A DNA stretch of 64,000 nucleotides from an uncultured Myxococcales bacterium (GCA_937975765.1 CALJUR010000102.1:1-64000); one strand, 5' to 3'; shown: positions 1 to 8,477, counted from the stretch's first letter. A program made the numbers and translations. Notes: generated by a model from the letters alone, not told the origin.

Positions 1-37
1 AATGTCCAGAAATCCGCAGTCCACTTTTCCGCGGTCC
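1..37. repeat. Possible insertion-sequence end (IS21-like subterminal repeats)
   Basis: A unit GTCCA-N4-TCCGC occurs at 4-17 and again at 19-32, exactly 15 bases apart, and a partial third copy (GTCC) begins at 34. Repeated short units of this kind are found at the ends of some IS21-family elements. The unit lies just where kinase homology of the adjacent reading frame stops, so an element beginning here and lying mostly outside the window is plausible. Only one end is visible and no transposase is in view. Confidence 0.35.
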
Positions 38-332
38 GTCGTGCGCGGCTACAGCCCGAATCCTGCGCGTGGATGACCTTCAGGGCGATGCGGCGCTTCA
101 TCGCGACCTGCTCGGCGACGTAGACCCTGCCCATCCCTCCCCGTCCCAGCAGTTCCACGACCCGGTACCGGTCGCCCACCAGCTTCCCGATCAGGGGGTC
201 TTCCCGCTGGAAGAACGGGGTCGCGTCCATCGTCTGCGTCGCGCAGACCGGACAGGTGTCGGAATCCATGGTCCGTTCGCAATCCGGACAGATTCGCTGG
301 CCCATCGCATGCTCCGAGAGTGCGTTGTTCAT
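1..332 (-). pseudogene. Ser/Thr protein kinase N-terminus, broken or cut by window edge
   Basis: The minus-strand frame starts at 332 (or at 305, where a GGAG lies at good spacing). It encodes a zinc-ribbon-like head (CPDC, then CPVC), a glycine-rich loop (GRGGMGRVY) and the ATP-anchoring Lys segment (IALKV). After about codon 90 the frame stays open but no longer looks like a kinase (CSRARRTAEKW), and this coincides with the IS-like repeats at 1-37. It therefore appears to be a Hanks-type kinase interrupted shortly after its Lys motif. The catalytic loop is not in the window. If the break is only divergence, the gene simply continues off the left edge. Confidence 0.5.
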
Positions 333-437
333 ACCACGACCGACGGGGGGGAAGTAACCCCGAAAACCGGGATACGTAATCATCCGTCAAGTGCGCGTCT
401 CCGGGGGGCTGATCCGCTTCGCGCCCTGCCGTCGGCT

Positions 438-1424
438 CTACGGCCCCAGCAGCGCCCGGATGGCAAGACCTGCCGCCAGTCCCAGCAGGCCCGTTGCAAG
501 CGCCAGCCAGAAAGGAAGTCCCCGGCGCCAACGCGGCGTCACGCGCGGACTCGCGCCGGCCCCCGTCGGGCCCGACGGGACCAGGGCTGGCTCGCCACCG
601 CGGAGCTCCTCCAGCACCGCCTCGGCGCTGGCGGGCCGGCGTCGCGGGTCGAACTCCAGCAGCGACGCGACCAGCCCGTCCAGCGCGGGGGGTACGTTCG
701 CATCGGGCGCCACCGACGAGAGGACCGGGGCGCGCGGGTCGCGCCTGGCATCGAGCAGCCGGACGGGTCGCGCTTCCTCGACAGGCATCCGGCCCGCGAT
801 CATCTCGAACAGCAGGATCCCGACCGAGTACAGGTCGCTGCGGGGATCCAGGACGTCCCCCCGGGCCTGCTCGGGACTCATGTAGCAGGGGGTGCCGAAG
901 ACGATCCCGCGATCCGTGATGGTGTTTCCGCGGGCCAGCGCCCGGGCGATCCCGAAGTCGAACACCTTCACGAACTCGTCCGGGCCGCCGCAGCCCAGAA
1001 GCATGACGTTCTCGGGCTTGATGTCACGATGCAGGATGTGCTGGGCGTGCGCCTCGACCAGCGACTCCAGGATCTGCGCCGCGATCCGGCAGGCGCGCCC
1101 CGGTTCGATCCTCCCGGCCTGCTGCAGCACGACCCTCAGCGGGACGCCTTCCAGCAGTTCCATGACCAGGAACAGGATCCCGTCGCCGGTCCGCCCGAAG
1201 TCGAAGGTCGACACGGTGTGGGCGTTCCTCAGGCGGCTGGCGACCCGGGCCTCCCGCAGGAATCGCCGGATGACCTGCGGATCGAGGCTGTTGAACGGGG
1301 GCAGCACCTTGATCGCCACGGGCCGTTGCAGCGAGACGTGGACCCCGCGGTACACCTGTCCCATGCCGCCTTCGCCCAGCAGGGCGTCGATGCGGTAGCG
1401 GCCATCGATGACCCGGCCGACCAT
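438..1424 (-). CDS. Membrane-anchored Ser/Thr protein kinase (PknB type)
   Basis: This 328-residue Hanks-type kinase transfers phosphate from ATP to Ser/Thr of unknown targets. The motifs run in order: GEGGMGQVY near residue 17, AIKV near 38, HRDIKPEN near 130, DFG near 152 and GTPCYMSPEQ near 176. A single hydrophobic helix at about 303-323 followed by a very short tail suggests a cytoplasmic catalytic domain held at the inner membrane, with no external sensor domain. The start at 1424 is preferred to the longer frame from 1499 because GGAGG lies 10 bases upstream. It lies 105 bases downstream of the broken kinase on the same strand, so the two probably formed a kinase pair. Confidence 0.9.
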   Translation of the reverse strand: MVGRVIDGRYRIDALLGEGGMGQVYRGVHVSLQRPVAIKVLPPFNSLDPQVIRRFLREARVASRLRNAHTVSTFDFGRTGDGILFLVMELLEGVPLRVVLQQAGRIEPGRACRIAAQILESLVEAHAQHILHRDIKPENVMLLGCGGPDEFVKVFDFGIARALARGNTITDRGIVFGTPCYMSPEQARGDVLDPRSDLYSVGILLFEMIAGRMPVEEARPVRLLDARRDPRAPVLSSVAPDANVPPALDGLVASLLEFDPRRRPASAEAVLEELRGGEPALVPSGPTGAGASPRVTPRWRRGLPFWLALATGLLGLAAGLAIRALLGP

Positions 1425-1556
1425 CGGGGGTGATCCTCCAGGAGACGAAGCGCCAACCAGGGCGACTTCTTGACGTACGTCAGGAGTACCTGGTCCCATA
1501 TGTCAAGCCGAATCCGACGCGTCCTTGGCCATAAGACAACAATCTGTCGGGGGCCC

Positions 1557-3965
1557 TCACTCCGCGACGAACGCCGCACTCCACTCCGGGCGGGGGGGCA
1601 CGGGGCCGGCGGTCAGCAGGTTCAGCCAGTCCTCGTCGGTCAGGCGGTTGAAGCCGCCCTCCATGTGCTCGTAGTAGGAGGACGCCGGGCCGGCATAGGC
1701 CTTCAGCCCGCACGGGGTGTTGACGGTCATCACCATCAGGTTCGGGGCGCCCGTCCCGACGTGCAGCACCTGCGTGCTGTTGGGATCGGTGTGGACGTCG
1801 GCGATGGTCGGCTTGAGCTCGAAGGTCATGTCCGTCGCGTCGAAGAAGAGGTCCGCGTACCATCCGCTGAACTGCGGGCCGCCGCACATGCCCTGGTCCT
1901 GTACCAGCGACTTCAGGAACGCGGTCTGGTCGGGCGTGCGGGGCTGGCCGGCCACCTCGACCTCGGCGATGGCGGCCAGCGTGTCCGCGACCGTGGCCAG
2001 GTTCGCGAAGTAGGCCTTCACCTGGGTCTTCTTCCACGTCGCCTGCGCCCCCGTCCCCAGGTCCAGGCCGTCGAACAGCGCGCCCGACACCTGCGCGAAG
2101 GTCGCGATCCGGTGGAAGAACGCCGGGAACGGCTCGACGTACCCGTCGGGGTAGTCGCAACTGGCGCCGGTATACGACTGCTTCACGTACAGGATCGTGT
2201 CGTGGCGCAGTTCGGCCCACGAGGCCAGCCCCGCGTGCATCGACTTCAGGGCGTAGGCCAGCGTCCGCGCCGCGTCCGGCATGCCCGCGCCGGACGTGTC
2301 CGCCGCCAGCCCGCGGATGGCGTCCAGCCAGACGTTGTACATGCTCTCGGTCCAGAAGGCGTCGTCGTAGGCGTCCACCGTGCCGCGCAGCACGTTCAGG
2401 TTGCCGGCATAGGGGTACTTCTCCAGTTCGGGTCGCAGCAGGGGCAGCGCCTCCTGGAAGCCCAGCACGAACATCGCGTCCAGCGGGCTGGGCATCATGC
2501 GCTCGACCTTGTGGCCCTGGTACACGATGCGGTCGAACACCACGTTGCCCAGGACATAGGAATCGATGACGAAGCGCTGGCCCAGGAACTCGAAGATCGG
2601 GGGCAGCGGCGTCGGCGTGTCGGACATCGGGTCCACCGCCAGGATCTGGCTGAGGATGCGCTGGTCCGCGTACCCCCCCGCCTCCAGGGCGGCCATCAGG
2701 GACTGCGCGACCGCCGGGTCCGCCAGGGCCGCCAGGTCGGCCGCGGCCGCGCCCTGGTCCTCGACGAAGCGCAGGAAGCCCTCCATCGTCAGGTTGTCGG
2801 ACCGGCCCACGAAGACCTGGATCGTCCGGTCGATGGCGGACCACTTCGGCAGGGCCTGCGCGTCCCGGACCGTCTGCAGGACCAGCCGCGCCGCCAGGAA
2901 GTCCCGGTGGAATCGCGTCAGCGCGATCTCGGTGCGACCCAGCCAGATCATCGCCTTGAAGTACCGCTGCAGCGCCTCGCTGTCGGTGTAGTGGCCGCGG
3001 GGCTTGAACTGGCTGAAGTCGTACAGGCACAGGGGATCCGCGCAGGGATAGGCGCGGCCGAACAGCTGGATCTGCGCCGGATGCAGCGCGTCCACCTGGG
3101 CCAGCAGGGCGTCGCGGAACCCGGCGTTGGCCGCGAAGACCGGGTCCACCGGCGCGCCGGCCAGCAGCGATCGGGCCACCGTGTAGAACAGGTCCACGTC
3201 CGACCAGGCATCGCCCAGCACGCCGGACGCGCCGGTCCCGTCCGCGCGCACCCGGTCGTGCAGGGTGGCCAGCAGCGCGGAAAGGCCCGGGATCAGGCTG
3301 GCCTCCTCGACCTGCTTCAGCATCAGGTCGTACGACTTGTGGATGGCGAACAGGATCGAGTCGGCGGTGACCAGGACCGGCAGGTCCCTCTGGTAGAGGT
3401 CCTGGTACGCCAGGGGAGGACTGGGGAAGGCCAGGCGCCCGGACACCACGAAGCCCTTCGCCTGCAGCATCCCCTTCTCGGCCTCGTCCAGCGCGTAGGC
3501 CCCGTCGATGAGGTCCATCCCGTCGGCCTTCAGGGCATCGTAGCCGGGGCCGGCCAGGTAGGGGCGCTCGGCATGGCGCCGGGCGAACAGCGCGTCCGCC
3601 GTCATGTCCCTCGATTCGTCCAGCAGGGCCCGGTGCTGCTGCAGCACGGCCTGGTCGTCCGGGGACTGGAACACCTCCCCGTAGTCCGGCCCGACGATCG
3701 GGACGTCCGGGTCGACACCCGGGTCGGACGGGCCGGGGTCGTTGATGCCCGGATCGGGGTTGCCGGGATCCGGGGTGCCCGGATCGACGGTGCCCGGGTC
3801 GGCGCCACCCGGGTCCGCGGTGCCGGGGTCCACGCCGCCGGGATCGTTCGAGCCGGGATCGACGACGCCCGGGTCGCCCCCGGCGTCGTTCCCGGCGGGG
3901 CCGTCCGACGAGCAGGCGACGAACAGCCACGCCGCGGCCAGGGCGGCCATCGTCAGCAGCCTCAT
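1557..3965 (-). CDS. DUF3160 family lipoprotein
   Basis: This 802-residue protein has an N-terminal signal peptide ending in a lipobox-like FVAC, so it is probably an outer-membrane or periplasmic lipoprotein. Residues about 22-85 form a low-complexity linker of repeated D-P-G units. The rest matches the large DUF3160 family as I know it: a helical, acidic protein with motifs such as LYQRDLPVLVTADS and GTGAPNLMVMTVNTPCG. Function is unknown; the family is common in Myxococcota and in some archaea and spirochaetes. A strong GGGAGGT lies 6 bases before the ATG. The gene stands alone, leftward, after the kinase region. Confidence 0.85.
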   Translation of the reverse strand: MRLLTMAALAAAWLFVACSSDGPAGNDAGGDPGVVDPGSNDPGGVDPGTADPGGADPGTVDPGTPDPGNPDPGINDPGPSDPGVDPDVPIVGPDYGEVFQSPDDQAVLQQHRALLDESRDMTADALFARRHAERPYLAGPGYDALKADGMDLIDGAYALDEAEKGMLQAKGFVVSGRLAFPSPPLAYQDLYQRDLPVLVTADSILFAIHKSYDLMLKQVEEASLIPGLSALLATLHDRVRADGTGASGVLGDAWSDVDLFYTVARSLLAGAPVDPVFAANAGFRDALLAQVDALHPAQIQLFGRAYPCADPLCLYDFSQFKPRGHYTDSEALQRYFKAMIWLGRTEIALTRFHRDFLAARLVLQTVRDAQALPKWSAIDRTIQVFVGRSDNLTMEGFLRFVEDQGAAAADLAALADPAVAQSLMAALEAGGYADQRILSQILAVDPMSDTPTPLPPIFEFLGQRFVIDSYVLGNVVFDRIVYQGHKVERMMPSPLDAMFVLGFQEALPLLRPELEKYPYAGNLNVLRGTVDAYDDAFWTESMYNVWLDAIRGLAADTSGAGMPDAARTLAYALKSMHAGLASWAELRHDTILYVKQSYTGASCDYPDGYVEPFPAFFHRIATFAQVSGALFDGLDLGTGAQATWKKTQVKAYFANLATVADTLAAIAEVEVAGQPRTPDQTAFLKSLVQDQGMCGGPQFSGWYADLFFDATDMTFELKPTIADVHTDPNSTQVLHVGTGAPNLMVMTVNTPCGLKAYAGPASSYYEHMEGGFNRLTDEDWLNLLTAGPVPPRPEWSAAFVAE

Positions 3966-4066
3966 GGGGACCTCCCAACACTTGATCTCTACAACGGATT
4001 TTCCGGGATCGCGGGCCGGGAATCAAGGCGCGGTCCAGGACCGTCGAACGCCCTTCCCGGGCTGGC

Positions 4067-4696
4067 TCACCCGTCCCGGACCCGACGAACCGGCCGGGCG
4101 GTGTCGAATTCCGCCTTCTCGGCGTCCGGATCCCAGTCCGGGCGCCACTCCCCCAGCCACTCCAGGCGTTCCCGCCATTCGGCAGGATCCCCGTCCTCCG
4201 GGCAGGGACCTCCGGCCGACCAGGCCAGCACCGCAAGGCACTCCTGGTATCCCCAGGGCCCTCCGCAGTCCTCGGGCGGGAATCGCAGCGCGCCGGCCAC
4301 CAGTCTCCGGTGGAAGCGTTCGGGCAATTCCACGATCCGGCGAAGGCGGACATCGGCCATCCAGCCATCCCCGAAATCGTAGGCATAGACGCACCCCGGC
4401 CTGCTCCCCGCAGGCACGACGGCAGGGAACCAGTCCCGCAACCGCACCTTGCGCGAGTCCCTCACGGGGTCGGTTTCGAACACGTCGTCCGGATCGCCGG
4501 GCGTGCCGCAGATGTCGGCCCGGTCGCGCACCGAGGCCCGGAACGAGTGCAGGTGGCCGTCCACCCAGGCGCCGCTGGCGTCCTGGATGGCGTCGTGCAG
4601 GTGCTGGAACGTGCCGCTGGCTTCCAGCAGAAACCGGCGCCAGATGCGCGGTCGGATGTCCTTCAGCGATACCTCGAACTCGCAGTACGTGGGCAT
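4067..4696 (-). CDS. pRiA4b ORF-3-like family protein
   Basis: This 209-residue protein starts at 4696, where GGAGG precedes the ATG by 5 bases; the longer frame from 4768 lacks this. It matches the plasmid pRiA4b ORF-3 family (PF07929). Signature elements are an N-terminal FEVSLKDIRPRIWRR, then LHDAIQ, a central YAYDFGDGW and a C-terminal CGGPWGYQE. The biochemical role is unknown. Members are often linked to plasmids, transposons (the IS1096 tnpR region) and defence-rich regions. Here it sits next to a toxin-antitoxin operon, which suggests a small accessory patch between host genes. Confidence 0.85.
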   Translation of the reverse strand: MPTYCEFEVSLKDIRPRIWRRFLLEASGTFQHLHDAIQDASGAWVDGHLHSFRASVRDRADICGTPGDPDDVFETDPVRDSRKVRLRDWFPAVVPAGSRPGCVYAYDFGDGWMADVRLRRIVELPERFHRRLVAGALRFPPEDCGGPWGYQECLAVLAWSAGGPCPEDGDPAEWRERLEWLGEWRPDWDPDAEKAEFDTARPVRRVRDG

Positions 4697-4778
4697 GGCG
4701 CCTCCGGGAATGGATGGCCGATTCTGCCAGAGATGCGGACGGTCCGCGATCCCGTGAGCATTCGCCAAGGCTCCAGCC

Positions 4779-5189
4779 TCAGCGCCCCCGGACCAGCGAG
4801 ATGCGCCCGCGATCTCCTCCTGCCAGGGCCTTGTCGAAGGTGAGGAAGCGATCGCACCCGGCCGCCCAGGCGATCTCCGTCAGCAGGTAGTCCGCGAATC
4901 CCGCCCGACCCTGCCGGTAGGCGTCCAGGGCCGCCAGCGCCTGGTCCTTGTGCTCCACGACGAAGAGGTCCGCGTGCAGGACGGCGTCGAAGGCCCGCAA
5001 CAGGTCGGCCTTCGGGAACCGGTAGGCGCGGGACAGGACCCAGAAGACCTCGGCCAGCAGCAGCGGGGACAGGAAGACGCGGTCGCCCGAAGCCTCGGCC
5101 TCGGCCAGCAACTCACTGGCCTCCCGCGACTGCGCCGGGTGGTCCTGCACCAGGTGGCGCACCAGGACGTTGGAATCAATCGCCAGCAT
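4779..5189 (-). CDS. vapC: PIN-domain toxin (VapC-like ribonuclease)
   Basis: This 136-residue single PIN domain is expected to cleave RNA in a Mg2+-dependent way as the toxin of a type II toxin-antitoxin pair. The acidic active-site residues are all present: D5 (IDSNVLVR), E about 46 (LLLAEVFW), D about 99 (GFADYLL) and D about 117 (TFDKAL). Its start codon lies inside the 3' end of the antitoxin gene (14-base overlap), which couples translation of the two. The family is large and the RNA target cannot be read from sequence. Confidence 0.92.
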   Translation of the reverse strand: MLAIDSNVLVRHLVQDHPAQSREASELLAEAEASGDRVFLSPLLLAEVFWVLSRAYRFPKADLLRAFDAVLHADLFVVEHKDQALAALDAYRQGRAGFADYLLTEIAWAAGCDRFLTFDKALAGGDRGRISLVRGR

Positions 5190-5442
5190 GGCGTCCCCCC
5201 GCGCGTTCCGCAGCCGCCGCCGCGATGGCCTCGTCCATCTCGTCCAGGGAGGGGGCCTTCGCGCGCGAAGACTTCAGCATCCCCTTCAACGCAGAGACCG
5301 GCAGCGTCTCGGGTTCGACCCGGACCTCGCCGCCTTCCAGCACCCGGAACATCACCCGTTTCCCGGGCCCGACCTTCAGGAGTTCCCGGATTTCCCGGGG
5401 CAGGGTCAACTGGTTCTTGCTGGTCAACGTCGCGCTGGGCAT
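5176..5442 (-). CDS. vapB: AbrB/MazE-type antitoxin
   Basis: This 88-residue protein has an N-terminal swapped-hairpin AbrB DNA-binding domain (SATLTSKNQLTLPREIRELL) and an acidic C-terminal tail (PSLDEMDEAI) that would wrap the toxin. It should neutralise the PIN toxin encoded just downstream and autoregulate the operon. The start at 5442 is fixed by a very strong AAGGAGG 5 bases upstream; upstream in-frame codons are not antitoxin-like. The gene overlaps the toxin by 14 bases. A palindromic operator overlapping a promoter lies 28 bases upstream. Confidence 0.9.
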   Translation of the reverse strand: MPSATLTSKNQLTLPREIRELLKVGPGKRVMFRVLEGGEVRVEPETLPVSALKGMLKSSRAKAPSLDEMDEAIAAAAAERAGGRHAGD

Positions 5443-5469
5443 CCAAACCTCCTTACGCATTTCGCCGTT

Positions 5470-5508
5470 CCTTACCAAATTGTAAGGATGCTTCCGATCT
5501 GGCGTCAA
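5470..5508 (-). promoter_or_regulatory. Toxin-antitoxin promoter with overlapping operator palindrome
   Basis: On the minus strand a -35 TTGACG (5503-5508) is followed after 18 bases by a -10 TACAAT (5479-5484). The inverted repeat CCTTAC-N6-GTAAGG (5470-5487) overlaps the -10 box. An antitoxin or antitoxin-toxin complex bound there would block RNA polymerase, the usual autoregulation of such operons. The fit to sigma-70 consensus is good, but binding is inferred. Confidence 0.6.
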
Positions 5509-5638
5509 TCTCACGGCCGGTGCAGCGGGGAATCGGGGCAGGCGGAGGCTGCGCGAAGGCATGCACGAACATGCGGGAGACGGCAACGGGGCGACGACAG
5601 GATGGATATTCGGTGAGGTGCTGCAACCGTGGAGACGC

Positions 5639-5686
5639 TGGAGCCACCTCGGAGAATCGAACTCCGGACCCCCTGATTACGAATCA
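5639..5686 (-). repeat. attL: tRNA-Thr 3'-part direct repeat, outer attachment site of element 1
   Basis: These 48 bases are identical to 27590-27637, which run from the anticodon loop to the CCA end of the tRNA-Thr(CGT) gene. No 5' half of a tRNA follows, so this is not a tRNA gene. It is the footprint expected at the far end of an element integrated by a tyrosine integrase into the 3' part of the tRNA. It marks the left boundary of the integrated segment. Confidence 0.88.
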
Positions 5687-5802
5687 CGGGGGAGGACGTG
5701 TGGTTTTCACGGGTTCGAAAAGGCCCGCCTGCAAGCGATGCCGGGAAGCCTCGTGACGTGCAGCAGACAGGACGTGCAGCCCGCCGGACACGCCCCCGGC
5801 GG

Positions 5803-6090
5803 CTACAGGTAGGCCGCCAGGATCGTGGTCAGGATCTTCGGGATCCACTCGATCGCCTTCGACCCCAGGTTGACGATCTCGTGCTGGATCTGCTGCTCGA
5901 GGGCGATCTGGGCATCGAACGCGTCGCCGCGCACCAGGTCCAGCGACGGATCGTCCGTCGCCGTCAACGCCAGCCGGGCCTTCGTCTCCGCGACCGCCGT
6001 GCTTCGCTCGGCCAGGCGCTGGAACGCCCCGAAGACGTCCGTGTCATCGAGGAAGTCCTTCCCCAGGTCCTTCCAGTCCACACCGCTCAT
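5803..6090 (-). CDS. Hypothetical protein, last gene of lysis/tail operon
   Basis: This 95-residue protein has an Asp/Ala-rich helical body and an amphipathic, hydrophobic C-terminus (IEWIPKILTTILAAYL). Its ATG overlaps the stop of the preceding gene (ATGA), and GGAGG lies about 7 bases upstream, so it belongs to the same leftward operon. I do not recognise the family. Position after an amidase and two membrane proteins hints at a lysis or virion accessory role, which is inference. The longer frame reaching 7038 is a shadow of the membrane-protein gene. Confidence 0.6.
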   Translation of the reverse strand: MSGVDWKDLGKDFLDDTDVFGAFQRLAERSTAVAETKARLALTATDDPSLDLVRGDAFDAQIALEQQIQHEIVNLGSKAIEWIPKILTTILAAYL

Positions 6091-7031
6091 CGACCCACCT
6101 CCGCCGGGCACTCCGCGGGCTTGCCCACGGCCACCCGGAACGCGCGCGTCCGCGCCAGCAGTTCCGCCTTCTTCGTCGCGTCCAGCAGGACATCGGATCG
6201 GGTATAGCCGTCCAGCCTGCAGGACACCAGGACCGCGCCGTCCTTGAACGGCCGCGTCATCCAGCCGTCGTTCGTGGTGGCCACGTGCTGCGCGACGACC
6301 TCGATGCGGGATTCCCGGCGGGCGTCGTCGAACGAGGAGTCCACCTGGTAGTACGGCACCAGGCGCTCCGACAGGTCCAGCGAGTCGGCCTTCACCGCTC
6401 CCGGGATCCTCCCGCACCCCGTCGTCAGCGTCAGGATGGCGAGTCCGGCGAGCGCGACCAGTGCCAGCAGGGTCAGCAGGACGACCTGTCCGTGGCCCTT
6501 GTCGGATACGGCCGCCGCCGTGGGCGTCGCCGGCGTCGCCGGGGCGATCGGCTGCTGTGGCTTGACCCCGAGCGGCAGCACCGCGGCCAGCACGACCAGC
6601 AGGCCGATGACGGCCGTGATGAGGATGTCCATGGCGCCGTCTCCCGATCGCACGTTCGCCGCGACGTAGGAGCTCCACCCCAGGACGCCGGCGGTGATGC
6701 GCGCCGCGTGCGTACCGTGCAGGCGCGGGACCACGAACCGGACGAACACGAACACCAGCAGCAGCACGCCCAGGCCGACGGCATCGCCCCAGTCGCGCTC
6801 CCGCAGGGCCGACACGAAGGCCTTTACCGTGCCGAGCGCCTCCTCTTCGGTCTGCGGCGCCCGGGCCTCCGCCGGCGAGTTGGCGGCCGCCACCGGGGCA
6901 CCCGCATCCGTCGTCACCGCGATGTCGCTCGCGGTGGCCGCGGCCATCGGCGGCACCAGGAACATGGCCACGAAGGGCGTGGCGGCCAGGGCCGCCCACA
7001 TCACGAACACGCGCAGTGGCAGGATCTTCAA
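6087..7031 (-). CDS. Hypothetical multi-helix membrane protein of lysis region
   Basis: This 314-residue protein has an N-terminal hydrophobic segment (about 5-32), then helices at about 82-102, 133-153 and 184-206. A soluble C-terminal domain of about 100 residues follows. A GCGR just after the last helix sits like a lipobox but is internal. The gene lies 3' of the amidase and coiled-coil membrane genes and overlaps both neighbours by four bases. A holin or another membrane-disrupting role is possible from context, but no family was recognised. Confidence 0.6.
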   Translation of the reverse strand: MKILPLRVFVMWAALAATPFVAMFLVPPMAAATASDIAVTTDAGAPVAAANSPAEARAPQTEEEALGTVKAFVSALRERDWGDAVGLGVLLLVFVFVRFVVPRLHGTHAARITAGVLGWSSYVAANVRSGDGAMDILITAVIGLLVVLAAVLPLGVKPQQPIAPATPATPTAAAVSDKGHGQVVLLTLLALVALAGLAILTLTTGCGRIPGAVKADSLDLSERLVPYYQVDSSFDDARRESRIEVVAQHVATTNDGWMTRPFKDGAVLVSCRLDGYTRSDVLLDATKKAELLARTRAFRVAVGKPAECPAEVGR

Positions 7032-7612
7032 GGGACACCTCCTTTGATGGCGGCGAGCTTGCCGAAGAACAGCGATGCCCCGACCACGTATGCCAGCAGC
7101 ATCGCCACGAACGCTCCGAGGTTGATCATCAGGCCCAGGCGCCGGTCCCGGGCTTCCTGGCGCTGCCGCTCGACGGCCTGCGCCTTCGACTCCCCCTCCT
7201 GCCTCGAGGCCTGCGGACAGGTCGAGCAGTCCGGGATCCGGATCGCCTTGACCAGGACCTCCGCCCGGTCGGCGGTCGCGACGGCCAGCTTGACCCGCTC
7301 GGCGTGGGTCGCCGCCTCGGCTGCCTGGATCTGCGCGGCCTGGGCAGCACGCTTGGCCTCGACGGTCTCCTTCAGGGCATGGGTCACGGTCTCCATCACG
7401 TCGTCGAGGCCGCTCCGGACCCTCTCCGGGATGGTCACGTCCACCAGGGCCTTCTGGGTCGCGGACAGCCGACGGATCTGGCGATCGAGCTCGGCGAAGT
7501 GCAGGTCTCCCTCGTGCAGCCGGGACGCCGTGTGCTCGTCGTGGTCTTCCAGGACGGCCACGCGTTCGGCGAGGGGCGAAAAGACCGGGTCCTGCTGCCG
7601 CGGCTCATCCAC
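7028..7612 (-). CDS. Coiled-coil protein with C-terminal membrane helix (putative lysis accessory)
   Basis: This 194-residue protein starts at a GTG at 7612 with GGAGGTG upstream; the GTG overlaps the amidase stop (GTGGATGA). The first 140 residues are rich in Ala, Glu, Lys and Arg and look like a long coiled coil. A CSTC pair sits near residue 130. One strongly hydrophobic helix lies at about 165-187, followed by a short tail. A helix-plus-TM protein next to an endolysin recalls phage spanins or holin partners, but orientation and family are uncertain. Confidence 0.65.
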   Translation of the reverse strand: MDEPRQQDPVFSPLAERVAVLEDHDEHTASRLHEGDLHFAELDRQIRRLSATQKALVDVTIPERVRSGLDDVMETVTHALKETVEAKRAAQAAQIQAAEAATHAERVKLAVATADRAEVLVKAIRIPDCSTCPQASRQEGESKAQAVERQRQEARDRRLGLMINLGAFVAMLLAYVVGASLFFGKLAAIKGGVP

Positions 7613-8477
7613 CGAACACCTCCACGAGTCGCGCCATGGGGAAGCCGAACGGGTCGATCTTCTGGGTGGACACGTGGTAGTGCCCCCAGATGCCGGGGGT
7701 GTCGCCGGTGATGCTGCCATCCCAGGAGGCCTCGGCCTGGAAGTCGGCTCCGATGGTGGGGATGGCCTTGCAGATCATCCGCAGCAGGGCCAGCGTCGCC
7801 TCTTCCTGGCAGGGATAGCAGTCCAGGTGCGTCATCTTCCGGCCGTGGATCGCCTGGGTTTCCATCGGCCGGTCCGCGTCCGCCCGCCCGGCCCCGGTGT
7901 CCTGCAGGACGGGGTTGCTGATGTCCCACCCCACCGACCTGGCGTTGAAGCCGTGCGGCACGACGGCCCCGCCCGGGAGGCGCACGTGTCCGGCGGCGTG
8001 CCACGTCACCCTGCGGACCAGGTCCTCGAACTGGCGACAGATGCCGGTGTCGTCGGTGCTGCCATGCGACGACAGCCCCCGCAGCTTCAGCACCTTCCAG
8101 GTGCCCTCGGCCGACGCGCCGGCGTCGTGGTGCAGGATGACCTGCACGATGGACTTCGTGCGCGGCCGCCCCTTCAGCTCGCCCAGGTGGAAGGGGGCGA
8201 TCCACAGAGGCACGTCGTCGGGCACCGGAATCCAGACCCCGTCGACCAGCAGCGAGGCCCCGGGCACAGGCTGCCCGGACCCAGCCGCGAGGGGCGTGCA
8301 CACCTCGGAGCGCGCCGCCAGCACCAGGGGATCGGACGCGCGCAGGAGACCCCCTCGACAGGCCGACCACAGGGCGGACCCCGTGGCTGGGTCGAAGCGG
8401 CCGGTCGCCGGATGGTCGGCCGGCAGGATGCCGAGGCGCAGGAGCTCGCGCTGCAGGACCTGGACGGCGGTTCCCAT
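7605..8477 (-). CDS. N-acetylmuramoyl-L-alanine amidase endolysin
   Basis: This 290-residue protein is expected to cleave the bond between N-acetylmuramate and L-Ala in peptidoglycan. Residues 1-40 resemble a peptidoglycan-binding repeat (VQVLQRELLRLGILPADH, then ATG.FDPATGSAL). The amidase_2 domain follows with LHHDAG near 116, a WHAAGH segment near 160 and GWDISNP near 183, supplying typical zinc-binding His residues. There is no signal peptide, so export would need a holin. GAGGG lies 5 bases before the ATG. It sits between the tail fibre and two membrane-protein genes, an ordinary phage lysis arrangement. Confidence 0.82.
   Translation of the reverse strand: MGTAVQVLQRELLRLGILPADHPATGRFDPATGSALWSACRGGLLRASDPLVLAARSEVCTPLAAGSGQPVPGASLLVDGVWIPVPDDVPLWIAPFHLGELKGRPRTKSIVQVILHHDAGASAEGTWKVLKLRGLSSHGSTDDTGICRQFEDLVRRVTWHAAGHVRLPGGAVVPHGFNARSVGWDISNPVLQDTGAGRADADRPMETQAIHGRKMTHLDCYPCQEEATLALLRMICKAIPTIGADFQAEASWDGSITGDTPGIWGHYHVSTQKIDPFGFPMARLVEVFGG

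Noticed and set aside
1480..4386. Very long open frames on both strands over the DUF3160 gene
   Set aside because: Products are Arg/Gly/Pro-rich with no domains and are explained by high GC third positions of the real gene.
5639..5686. tRNA gene on the minus strand
   Set aside because: Only the 3' part of tRNA-Thr is present; the D-arm and 5' acceptor strand are missing. It is an attachment repeat.
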